NCBI GenBank assembly: GCA_020543525.1
Contig: JAHYIO010000007.1
Location: 1,364,001 to 1,428,000, forward strand
Reading direction: 5' to 3'
Source: Coriolopsis trogii
Taxonomy: Eukaryota > Basidiomycota > Agaricomycetes > Polyporales > Polyporaceae
DNA: 64,000 nt
In this document: positions 47,269-56,582 of the stretch, piece by piece
How the letters are laid out: every line of letters begins with the position of its first letter
How positions within the stretch are numbered: the stretch's first letter is position 1
Program-made: the position numbers and the translations under genes
The notes under the pieces: model-generated
Databases searched by the model: none
Seen by the model: only the letters and a program-made list of their open reading frames with translations
Told to the model about the DNA's origin: nothing

Positions 47269-49947
47269 GGGGTCGGACGGCGGGGGGATGGGTGGATGGA
47301 GAGAGACTGGGGGGAGAGGCGGGAGGGTGAAAGGGGAGGGCGGGGGCGGGGGGCGGACATATTTGAGGGACGGAGAGAAGAGAGTTGATATCGCTCAGTC
47401 CGAGTCCGCCACGCTCGTCCCTTCCGCTTTCGGCACATCTCTCTCCTCCCACGCGCCCAGGACCCCGGCCAGCCCCATCCCGCCCTCAACGCTCGCGGGA
47501 GCTGCCACGGTCCCGGCTCGCACACACCTCGACGTCACGCGCGTTAGCCACCCACGTCTGCAGCGCGCCTTGCCTCGCCTCTCCCTCGTGCCTTCCGCCC
47601 TCTCCCATGCCCTCGGCGTCTCTCGCTGGCCGCGCCGCCGTCTAATGTCCCGCCGTGTACGCTCTACCATCCCTCACGCACGCGCAGGAGCGGGTGTTTG
47701 TCGGCATTTCCCACACGCTGCTCGCGGCCGGGACGGGACGTGGAAGCCGTCCTCGAGGAGCGGAGGCAGCTTGGCACCTGAGCGCTGAGCGCTCACCGCG
47801 CGCGCGTGGGTGTGTGGACATCCCCTCGATCCCCCGAGTCCTCTTCTCGCGCACACGCACCCCCCACGCCCCGCTCTCCAGATCCCGATCGCGCACGCCG
47901 GTCCCGCATCCGCGGCCGGGAGGAGGAGAGGCGGCGCCGTGGCCGGGGTCCCAGGGCGCGGGGCAACCGGATCCGGGTCGGGTGGCTATTTCCGTTGATG
48001 TGCGCTCGCCGTGTGCGGGCGCCCGGCTCGCCCCCGCTGCCCCGACGCGCTGCTCCCCCGCGTGAACCCATCTTCCCCCGCGCGCACGTGTGCTTCGGAT
48101 CGAAGGAGATGGGCGCGCGCGCCGGGGGCCGCCGCCGCCGCCAGTGGTCGGACGTGTGAGTCTCGTCTGCGCCTTGTTCTCGTCCGAGCCGTCTCCGGCC
48201 TTGGACGTGCTCTGCGCGAGCGAGCGACGATGCTGCGCGGGCGTGCCCCTGGTGGAGCCGCCTCCGCGCGTGTGCGGCTGTTGCACGGCGCGCTGCAGCC
48301 CAAGATGGGTCGAGCCGGTATCCCCGACGCGTCGCGCGGGCGATCGGCGCAGTGTCGCGGCTGACAGCTGCCGTCTGCAGACGCGACGGTCGACGACCAG
48401 CGCGGTGTCGACGTCAGCGGGGGCCATCAGCGACTCTGATTCCCGGTGTTTTGGCTTTCAGGTCGCGGGTCGAGCGCGACGTCGTGCCTCGACTCGCACG
48501 ATCTGCTTCCGCGCGCAAGGCAGTGGGGTCGAGGAAGGAAGAGAGGACGTAAGGTCACGTAAGGGGAGGAGACGGACGCCGAGTGCGGGATCGGAGCGGG
48601 CCATGTGCTCGCTGTCCCCGCCCATCACAACGCGGCCCACACGAGGCTGCGGCTGCCCGCCGTGCGTGGCTCAGGGTGCGAACGCCATATCTGTCCTGGC
48701 AAGTCTTGCAAGTCCTGCGCCTCGCGCGTCCTGCGTGAATCCCAACTCTAACCCCGCCCACCGTCAACGAGGCTCGCGTGCTGGGCGAGGGTCTGGCCTG
48801 CGCGGCCCCGCTGGCCGTGGACTCTACACCCAGGCTTCATCAGAGAGAAACATGACGTCGACGTGCGCGTGTTCTTGAACGCCAGTCGCCGCGGCCGTGC
48901 AGACGGTGCGTATGGTTATGGGCAGTCGAACGACCGTCCGAACCACCTCTCGAGCCGCCCCTCGCCCTCCTCGTCTCATGCGCACGGGGGCTGCTCGCGA
49001 CGCTGCGCCGTGCTGCGCTCTGACAGAACTCTGAGAGGCGAAACCCCCGAGCTTGGACGCCACGCGCTGCCGCCGGCTTCCTCAGGCAGGCCCCTCCTGT
49101 GCACGCGGATCTGTGTGAGGCACGGGCGCGCGCGTGCACCTCCGCGCCCGACTTTGTGGGGAGGAGGCGGGTCGGTTCGGCGCGGCGCTGAACGGAGGCC
49201 GCGGTTGGCGTGATATGGAACGCGGGGCGGTTGGTGTGTATGGCATGGACGATCTAGTAAAGGAAGGTTGGGCGACGACGCGCGAAGACTGGCGAGAGGC
49301 GTGGGGAAAAGCCGCACTTTGGGACGGGAAGCTGGAGGATCCGATCGTATCCTCCAGCTCCGGGCGCGGGATGCCATGTATGGACGGACGAGGTGATCCC
49401 TACGACTTCCAAGACACGGACGCGTTCTGAGCAAGTAGCGCCTCACGGGCAGTGGTGAGCACATTATGTTCTCTCGGAGTGTTCACTTGATCAACGCACT
49501 GGCCAGTGGCAGCATCTCAAGTCCACGACACCCCGGGCTCGGGAACAGTATATCTGGGAGTACGTACCACGTCATCTTGCGAGGGCGTGCAAGTGTTGTT
49601 GTTTCGAGAGAGCCGCCGTCGCTTGCCATTTGACCGTGCCGCAGACGCGCTTGCAGCACCAGTACCAGTGTCTGCCCCAACACTGTACTCTCGCCCCCGT
49701 GCATACGAGACACGGCTGTTGTGTCACACCCATGGCTCTCCGACATCGAGGCCCACTGGCAGACTTGGACATCGAGCGTGCCCGAATCAGCCCTGACGGT
49801 GTATATGGCTCCTGTCCTGCCAAGTCTCTCCTTGTCGTTCTCCGAGTCGGCGTAGAGGTCCACTGCCCGACAACTTGCCCTGCCTCAACTCTTCAGCCTC
49901 AGCGCACTCGGTCCTCGTCCTCCACTGGCAAGGCGAGGGCACGCCCC
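47269..49947. other. GC-rich upstream region of the GATA-like gene
   Basis: About 2.7 kb, GC-rich on both strands, no supported gene. Long, complex upstream regions are common for regulatory genes. No tRNA or transposon ends found. Confidence 0.5.
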
Positions 49948-50277
49948 ATGCATGATTACTACGACGGGGCGAGGCGATCTTCTTTCTCGAACCTCTGCCC
50001 TCACTGCCCCAGCGTCACGGTCCTCTTCCCGCCTGCGCGCTCGCCACGGTCCCGCTCTGTCTTCGCCTGCGGAGGATACGGCGCCGCCGTCGAGTCCCCT
50101 GGAGACTCTGTCAGCGTTCGGGAGATCGGGCTTCTCCTGCCAGTGTTCTCGGCGGTGTTCGCCGTGGTTGCCTGGTACTTGCTGTCCGGACCTCCTGGAC
50201 TCGTCGGGCTTGTCGCTGCGTTCATCCTGGTGGTGACTGTCTCGTCCGTGCTGCGAGCTTTGCAGGCGGCGTACTAG
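49948..50277 (+). CDS. Small membrane protein of unknown function
   Basis: Single-exon frame; from the Met at 49948 (MHDYYDGARR) it codes 109 residues. The frame stays open upstream to 49630, so a longer form of about 215 residues is possible. The C-terminal half has two hydrophobic spans, LLLPVFSAVFAVVAWYLLSG and LVGLVAAFILVVTVSSVL, separated by a short GPPG turn: a hairpin membrane anchor. The N-terminal part is Arg/Ser-rich. No family recognised. It is the first of three consecutive intronless membrane-protein genes on this strand. Confidence 0.5.
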   Translation: MHDYYDGARRSSFSNLCPHCPSVTVLFPPARSPRSRSVFACGGYGAAVESPGDSVSVREIGLLLPVFSAVFAVVAWYLLSGPPGLVGLVAAFILVVTVSSVLRALQAAY

Positions 50278-50618
50278 GCGGATTACTATGGGTGAATTGG
50301 GGACGGATAGTACGCAATGGCTGTGGCGGAAAGTGTGAAGATGAAGAGAGGGAGCCTGAGGTCACACAGTTGCTTCGCATCCAGTTTCTCATCGCAAGTA
50401 GACCTGCGACATTGAAATGTCGCTGACATCATATCGTGTGCTCGTTACATGAAATGGACTACAGCTGCTGGTGAGACGCGCCGCGTGGTTGTCAAGCAGC
50501 GTACTACCCTCTCATTACACCTATTGTTTCTTCCTTCTGGTGATGTCTCATATCAACGCGCAACGCCCCAGCCTAGTATGCAGAACACAAGGACAACTAG
50601 GCGCCTGCTCGGAACGCA

Positions 50619-50624
50619 TATATA
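50619..50624 (+). promoter_or_regulatory. TATA box of the 227-residue membrane-protein gene
   Basis: TATATA, 126 nt before the ATG at 50750. Confidence 0.55.
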
Positions 50625-50749
50625 GCGCATGCTTCCTGACGCGTCTCTGATCTTTGTGGTACTCGGACCAGTCTCGGAGGATCACCAGTCTACTCTTCAA
50701 GTCTCACTCACCATCCTCGAAGTTCCTTCACGATCCCTACGACTCCGCC

Positions 50750-51433
50750 ATGGCGTCAGAGACATCAGCTAGTACACCCGGCGCCACATCTGGCAGCACC
50801 ACCCTACTCGAGGCGGCTGGTACTACGATCGAACGCACGAAGGCCCAGGTCGCGTTGGCCGAAACCAGTGCCAAGTCTGAGGACTCGGACTCGGACTCGT
50901 TCGACGCCTCCTTCCATTCTACGATGCAAGGCGCCGCACTGGAGGATGACAGACTCCTGGCCGACCACTCGCACGCGCACCTCGAGCAACGCAAAGCCAT
51001 AGTAGGCGCAGGCCGCTACGCCGCGCTCAGCAACTTCGTCGCAGGATGCTACATCTACCCGGGCTCCTACGGGTCCATCGTCCTCGCCGTCGGCCTATCG
51101 CTGAACGTGGCGATAGCGGTGATCGGCACTATGGTGTTCGTCGCGCCCAGACGTCTCGCACCGAGTGCCAGTGCCGACACGTCGTCTGCGGGCTCCTTGG
51201 AGGTCACCGTCGGCGCGCTTTCGACTGTGCTGGGCGTGGTCGTGCCGACGTTGCGCCCGGCGGCCGAGGGCACGTTCGAGTGGCGCAGGTCGCTCGCGGT
51301 CTGTCTACGCTGCTTCCCAGCCGTCGTCGCTGTCTGGTGGATACACCGGGCACGCCGGTCGCGCCGGTTCGTGGCGGATGTGGTTCTCGTCATGGCGATG
51401 TTCGCGTTCTTGAACTCCCCTCTTGGTGGATAG
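50750..51433 (+). CDS. Intronless multi-span membrane protein, unknown
   Basis: The ATG at 50750 has a good context (GCCATGG) and gives 227 residues in one exon. Residues 1-85 are hydrophilic, Ser/Thr/Ala-rich with an acidic run (EDSDSDSFD). Hydrophobic segments follow at ~95-135 (YGSIVLAVGLSLNVAIAVIG), ~150-170 (LEVTVGALSTVLGVVVPTL), ~185-200 (LAVCLRCFPAVVAVWW) and ~210-223 (FVADVVLVMAMFAFL). No known motif. Layout (acidic soluble head, four spans, no intron, TATA about 125 nt upstream) is like the gene at 52450, though the sequences are not clearly alike. Confidence 0.65.
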   Translation: MASETSASTPGATSGSTTLLEAAGTTIERTKAQVALAETSAKSEDSDSDSFDASFHSTMQGAALEDDRLLADHSHAHLEQRKAIVGAGRYAALSNFVAGCYIYPGSYGSIVLAVGLSLNVAIAVIGTMVFVAPRRLAPSASADTSSAGSLEVTVGALSTVLGVVVPTLRPAAEGTFEWRRSLAVCLRCFPAVVAVWWIHRARRSRRFVADVVLVMAMFAFLNSPLGG

Positions 51434-52320
51434 ACGTCCTCAAGAGTCGGTGGCGGTAGTCTAGGACATGCGTAAATGTGTACGAAGGCGTCGATAGTCG
51501 ATGTTCCAGCAGGAATGAACGAGTGCGCTGGCAATGTCGCGATCGAGTGACTCGGGCTCGTGGATGTCGGTGCTGCAGCGTTCGGCCGGTCGCAATCGTA
51601 GCGCCCATCTACGATGAGAGAAGTGCGTGAGATGAGAGCACGTTGTGAGGTGTCGCTATGTCCAGTAACTGTTGTATGCAATCTAATTGCAGGTAGTCGG
51701 ATCGAACGACTGGGATACTGAGTCGAGGTCGTCCATGAGAGTAAATGAAGGTACAGTCGATGAGTGGAAGTGCGAAATACTCACAGAGGGTACTTGCGAA
51801 TCCGGTGGTGGTGAGCGCTCAGTTGATCACCGCCACATAGCCTCATGTATGAAGTTCTCCTGCCTTGTCCCGCACCATCAAGCTAGAAGCTCAATCTGGC
51901 CAAGACGACTCGACACATATCGAGTCAATCAGGAGAGAGGAGATTACGATGGAGGCATGATACAGATTTATCAGCGACACCAGTGCTTGCTCGAGCTGTT
52001 CAGTGTGAGTAGCACCGCCTCACGGGTCCACGCACCGCGTATTCTACGGGGTCCTGCTCTCCTTGAACAATAAGATCTCACAACGCCGATTCCGAAGACA
52101 TGTCTCCTAGTCTGATGTGCGTGTACCACCTGGTAGGCAAGTGACGGACCGCGATTGTTCGTACGCTCCTGCTGTACGCCGCTCGTCGCCTACGCGGACT
52201 GCCTCGCCTGTCCCACTACAGCGACTTCTGCTGCTCTGGCCTGTAATCGGATGAACGGTATGTCGGCTTGTGTCTTCCACCTGCTCGTGCGTGGGACTAC
52301 AAGATACCTGTGAAAACACA
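51434..52320. other. Intergenic region, no gene seen
   Basis: About 0.9 kb between two same-strand intronless genes. No supported feature apart from the TATA box at its end. Confidence 0.5.
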
Positions 52321-52327
52321 TATATAA
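52321..52327 (+). promoter_or_regulatory. TATA box of the 281-residue membrane-protein gene
   Basis: TATATAA, 123 nt before the ATG at 52450. Confidence 0.65.
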
Positions 52328-52449
52328 GCCTTGAGACCTGGACGTCGATGCCTCCGGAACCGCATACCGCGACTCTTCTCCCTTGCTCTGAACCACCGCA
52401 CAGCGACTATCTGAACCTCTCTCGCACTTAGATCAACCCTTCTATCACC

Positions 52450-53295
52450 ATGAACACGCACAAACCTTCGTCGTTGTCTCAGGTGTCTCTCCTGCCGATG
52501 TCCGCGCAGGCGGAGCATGGTCGCCCCACCGTTATGCGGATCCCACTTCCCATCTTCCTCCACAAGTCCACGGGAGAGTACGTCGCGCTCAACGTCGAGG
52601 ATGCTCACGACGACGACTTGTCTTCGGATGACGAGGATCTCCCCAAGGCAAAGCGCGCCCAGAGCTTTGCGGAGCTCAGCGTCGCTGACGCCACCGTCGA
52701 TCCCGAGGCCTTGTCCGGCCCTCCGCCGCCCCAGGGTTCCGTCTTTCGCAAGATCGCCGACGCGGTGTGGTACATCCGGATGTGGCTCCTCATGACCATT
52801 TTCTGCGTCGCTACCACCTTTGTCGCGAGCATTGCCGTCTGCTTCATCGGGAACTTCTTCGGGCCCTGGTGGTTCTCCCCATTCCACGAGATGGACCTTG
52901 ACAAGGAGATCATCGGGAGCACTGTCGGTGCTGGAGTGCTCGGATCCGCGGTCGCCTTCGCGGCGTTCCTGCGGCTCGTCGTGCGGCGCGCTCGCATGAC
53001 CACCGCGCAGCGCCTAGAGGCGGGCAGGGACGTGCCGGGAAACAAGAAGTCGGGTGACGAAGAGCCTACTGAGCTGTGGACGGCCGTCCTCGCAGCTGGC
53101 GCGGCGAGCGCGTTTGCGATGGTCGTCGGCATGGCTGTCGTCCCTGGCCTCGTCACGGAGACCTTCGGGCTGAAGCATGCCGCGACCATTGGCGTGTGGG
53201 CCTTCGTTGTGCCTCTCATCCCGGCTCTCTGCGGAGGGTTCATTTCAACTCTGTGGAGGTGCAACTTCTCGGAGGGGTGGAATGCCTGCTGCTGA
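52450..53295 (+). CDS. Intronless four-span membrane protein, unknown
   Basis: Single exon, 281 residues; ATG context ATCACCATGA is good and a TATA box lies 123 nt upstream. A soluble head of ~100 residues carries an acidic run (DDDLSSDDEDL) and a proline turn (GPPPPQGS). Four spans: ~118-140 (WLLMTIFCVATTFVASIAVCF), ~163-183 (GAGVLGSAVAFAAFLRLVV), ~213-236 (VLAAGAASAFAMVVGMAVVP) and ~247-268 (GVWAFVVPLIPALCGGFIS). The protein ends in two cysteines (NACC), a possible lipid-attachment end, but this is speculative. No family recognised. It is probably a lineage-restricted gene. Confidence 0.72.
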   Translation: MNTHKPSSLSQVSLLPMSAQAEHGRPTVMRIPLPIFLHKSTGEYVALNVEDAHDDDLSSDDEDLPKAKRAQSFAELSVADATVDPEALSGPPPPQGSVFRKIADAVWYIRMWLLMTIFCVATTFVASIAVCFIGNFFGPWWFSPFHEMDLDKEIIGSTVGAGVLGSAVAFAAFLRLVVRRARMTTAQRLEAGRDVPGNKKSGDEEPTELWTAVLAAGAASAFAMVVGMAVVPGLVTETFGLKHAATIGVWAFVVPLIPALCGGFISTLWRCNFSEGWNACC

Positions 53296-53944
53296 GGCGG
53301 GTGCTGAGCTGACCGCGGGTCGACGACGTGGATCCTGCGATGCGGAAGTGCAGTCACCCGTGGCATCCGTATCACTAGCTTAACCACTCACCATAGCGCG
53401 CTTTCCTTCACCCCATACTCCTTCTTCATAGGTGCTTGTTCGTTGGTTTTGTCGGTGTTGTATTACCACACTCATTTATGTTTCGGATGGACGTGGACTG
53501 GTGAGCCCTTCCACCAGTCCGACTCTCCTGGTTCGATAATGCGCCATGTCTGTACATAGCACGTCCTCGAATCCATGTTGTATATAGCCTGATGGATTGT
53601 GAGAGTGCCTCAATATGTCAGCGCAAGGAGGCCGTACGTTGTGTCGTCGGTTGAGAGAAGTCTGAAAGAGACTCGCGGCGCCGGGCGCCGGCGCGGTAAT
53701 TGCCGGATAGCCGAGTGGTATGTTTAGGCGCTTGAGAGCGTCTCCTATTCACCAACCGCTTATGCTCGTGAATCTAGTAACCATTCTCGGCTTGCATATT
53801 GACATACAATAAACGTACGCCCTGCCAGACTTACCGGGACTCAAATCGTCAAATTCCATACAACCCGCACTGGCAGGCTCTCATACACAACGACTGATCG
53901 CTGAAGCTGCAGCCGAGCCGTCACTTTGATTCCGGGGAAAGCAC
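53296..53944. other. Intergenic region with a tRNA-like element
   Basis: 650 bp between convergent genes. Contains the tRNA-like element listed separately and, just before it (53674-53695), a GC-only nested palindrome. Otherwise nothing supported. Confidence 0.45.
53702..53791 (+). other. tRNA-like element (degenerate Ser/Leu-type)
   Basis: The 90 nt begin GCCGGAT and end CTCGGC, which pair as a partial acceptor stem, and carry TAGCCGAGTGG, a full match to the polymerase III A-box / D-arm of long-arm tRNAs. The T-arm is broken (CTCGTGAATCTA instead of GGTTCGAATCC) and I cannot place a normal anticodon arm. It is best read as a tRNA pseudogene or the head of a tRNA-derived SINE. Confidence 0.35.
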
Positions 53945-55524
53945 TCAAGGTACAGTAGAGAACTTGTATGTAGTCTGCCAATTGTAGTCCTTGCCGGGAT
54001 AATCTGATCGTGTAAACAGCATTAGCGTGCAGAAACATCTCGCGACGAGGGCGGAACACGTACAGATCTGGTCAATGCCCCACTCGGGCGTATTGATAGC
54101 GTCGATCCAGCCCTCCTGCTCTATAGCGACCGCGGACCATTTCGTGTAGCTCAGGGATGGACCGCCATGGACCTGCTTGCGAGGCGTGTCGAGCCAGAAG
54201 CCGGTATACACCTGAACAGCCGGGTTCGTCGTCGTCACGTCCAGCCTGCGACATATCAGCTAACGAACTTGCAGATATAGCCAGAGGCACAAAGGACTCG
54301 CCGTATGCCCGAACGCTCGCTCCAGACAGAGATTCCCGGGGTCTCCGAGTGGTCGTGATCGTAAATCCAGCAGCTGTCGTAGCCCTGACAGCCGCTTCCG
54401 CAAAGATCGACAGTGTCGTCCCAGCGCGCGCCGATGGATTGGGTGGTGCGGAAGTCAAACGGTGTTCCCTTGACATCGATGAGCTCTCCAGTCGGGATGG
54501 CGTTGCTATCGACGGCGACCACGCGCGACGAGTCAACATGGAGCTTGTAGTCGAGCACGTCGTCTGCGCCCTGGAAAGCGTCAAGATTCCAGTAGATGTG
54601 CTGGGTGAGCATGAGCGGTGTCCTCTCAGTCGGGGCGGCTTTGATCGTCGTTCGCAGGATGCCTCCGTTCTCTACGGTATGCGTCACCTGCGATGACGGT
54701 CAGCACCATACATAGGACGCTCACCCCGGGGAGAGACATACGTGAGCTTCGACAAAGCCTGGGAAGCCTTCGTCGGCGCGGTCGAGGTGGTAGTACGTAA
54801 CGCTCGTCTTACTTCTCGAGCTGCTGATGATTGTCCAGTTCCGCCGATCCCATCCATAAATACCGCCGTGCAAGGTGTCTGCGCCATCGTGGTCGTTGGT
54901 CGGAATATGGAACACATTGGGCCCATTGGGCTGGGGGTCCTTGGTGATAGGGATTGAGAACGTGCCTTCACGTTCCCGAGGTTAGTACCCTCGCCAACCC
55001 ACGCTCAAAAAAGCTATCAAACTCACCATTCTTGATTCTGTTCGCGTACCTAAAGTTCCCACCGTGTGAGCCAACACGTCTTCCCGCATCTTTTCCCAAG
55101 CGTACTCACCGACCGACGATAGGATTGAACACCGGGTGTGCCGGGTCCGTCAAGAGTTTAGACTATGTCGAGACTCCCGGTGAGCTCACTTCCTCAACGC
55201 ATTCTCAGGCTGACTTACGTTGTCATCGTAGCCGAGAACGATATCCCTCGCCTTCCCATCCCTATCCTTCACCCACAGTTCCGTCAGGGTCGCGCCGAAG
55301 GACACAAACTTCGCAGTGATAGAGCCGTCGGGGGCGGTGAGTGTCGTCACATCGAACGGCTACAGAATGTCCCAGTCGCACATAACAGTCAGCGCGCGAC
55401 TCATGATGAGTAGACGGCTCGAGGGTGCGATGCTTACCCAGTCTGGAGCGAGTACGCCATCAGCCGCACGCCCCACATGCGCCAACAAGCCCATAGCGAG
55501 CAGTTTCACGATCATGCGCGTCAT
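53945..55524 (-). CDS. Secreted aldose 1-epimerase (mutarotase)
   Basis: Exons 55524-55438, 55359-55219, 55162-55110, 55049-55027, 54965-54742, 54687-54302, 54245-54064, 54003-53945; 384 residues. A signal peptide (MTRMIVKLLAMGLLAHVGRA) precedes the galactose-mutarotase fold: FGATLTELWVKD, NPIVGRYANRI, DTLHGGIYGWDRRNW, TQHIYWNL (His of the active site) and AIEQEGW near the end, where the catalytic Glu of the family sits. These enzymes interconvert alpha and beta anomers of hexoses; a secreted form would act on sugars freed outside the cell. Exon 4 is 23 nt. The intron after exon 6 has no usable GT donor in phase; GCGAGT at 54301 fits exactly, giving a GC-AG intron (54301-54246). Confidence 0.9.
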
Positions 55525-55861
55525 ACCCAAGCCGAGTGGATGGTCGTCTTTCCAAGCCCGGGATCTGGGAGCACCCTTCGTTGCGGGTGATGTGTCTCAG
55601 TGAACCGATTGCCCAAGTCGAGTCGTGCAGATCGTCCGCGGGCACCGACACAGCAGGTCGAGCTCCGTCCGCCCTTTAAGAGGCTTTCACCCGTCGCGCA
55701 TCACGCAGCGTTCGTCCCGCCGGCTATGTTTTCGTCGCTCGTCCCGGGCGCTGGGTGTGCAATAGAAGGGTGGACCGGGATAAACGTCGCGGAAACACAG
55801 GAAATACTGTACGTCCGCGACAGACGGCGGAAGCCCTTTCGCGCGTCACATGTCGTCGCGC

Positions 55862-56284
55862 TCACCGTGTCCGGGGCGTTTGTCCCTGCTCTCGTCTTGC
55901 GAGCGTGGGTGTCGTCCGCGTGAGGCCGCGTGAGGCGAGTATAACACTGGCGTCACCGTCAACGCCGACACCTCCTGACTGACTTCGTCTATTGAGTACT
56001 CCATTGTTTCTTGAAGGAGTCCGGTTTCTGATCAGGGCGACCTTGACGTCCGAGTCTGCGACTCTATGAGTATCTGGCGGTTCTCGGGTCTTCTGCGGGA
56101 CTACCTCTGCGATGCTGTGTTTCCCGAAGTCATGCTGTAATCGAACACGCGTCCATAAATACGCGCAAGGATCGCATTGTATGTGATACGTACTATCGTC
56201 TTCCGAAAGCGTGGGTGTAGCTTGAACGGTTGTTAGCGCAAGGAGGAAACAAAGCGTACCTATCCGAACAGCCCGGTGTCGCAC
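55862..56284 (-). CDS. Candidate small secreted protein
   Basis: A 140-residue single-exon frame starts with a plausible signal peptide (RIGTLCFLLALTTVQATP, cleavage about residue 23) and continues with a hydrophilic Arg/Thr/Val-rich region. A GTACGT donor occurs about 33 codons in, so the true gene may be spliced. No family recognised. The rest of the interval 55525-56582 shows no supported gene. Confidence 0.3.
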   Translation of the reverse strand: MRHRAVRIGTLCFLLALTTVQATPTLSEDDSTYHIQCDPCAYLWTRVRLQHDFGKHSIAEVVPQKTREPPDTHRVADSDVKVALIRNRTPSRNNGVLNRRSQSGGVGVDGDASVILASRGLTRTTPTLARREQGQTPRTR

Positions 56285-56582
56285 AAGCCGGATAAGTTGT
56301 TACACTGATATCATTGCTATGCGTTTACTCGTTTACTTCTTGCCTGCCATGATTACTGCATATCGTACAAAGCGTATATGTGAGTTTGTCTGTATGATGT
56401 CGGCGCGCCGAGTCCCAGTGAGTGAATGCAGAAAGACGGTCCTTGGCGCGTGCGTGCGCACGCGCACTGAATATCCAATGTCGTCGATAGCAGTCGTCAA
56501 TCATCATCACCTGACGGGGCCTCTAAGACCAGGCGGAAGGTCTCGTCCCGTGCGCCCATTGGTAGCACGACCGGGCACCGGT

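Noticed and set aside
47642..48878. Several long GC-rich frames upstream of the GATA-like gene
   Set aside because: Mutually overlapping on both strands with no recognisable domain; treated as non-coding upstream sequence.
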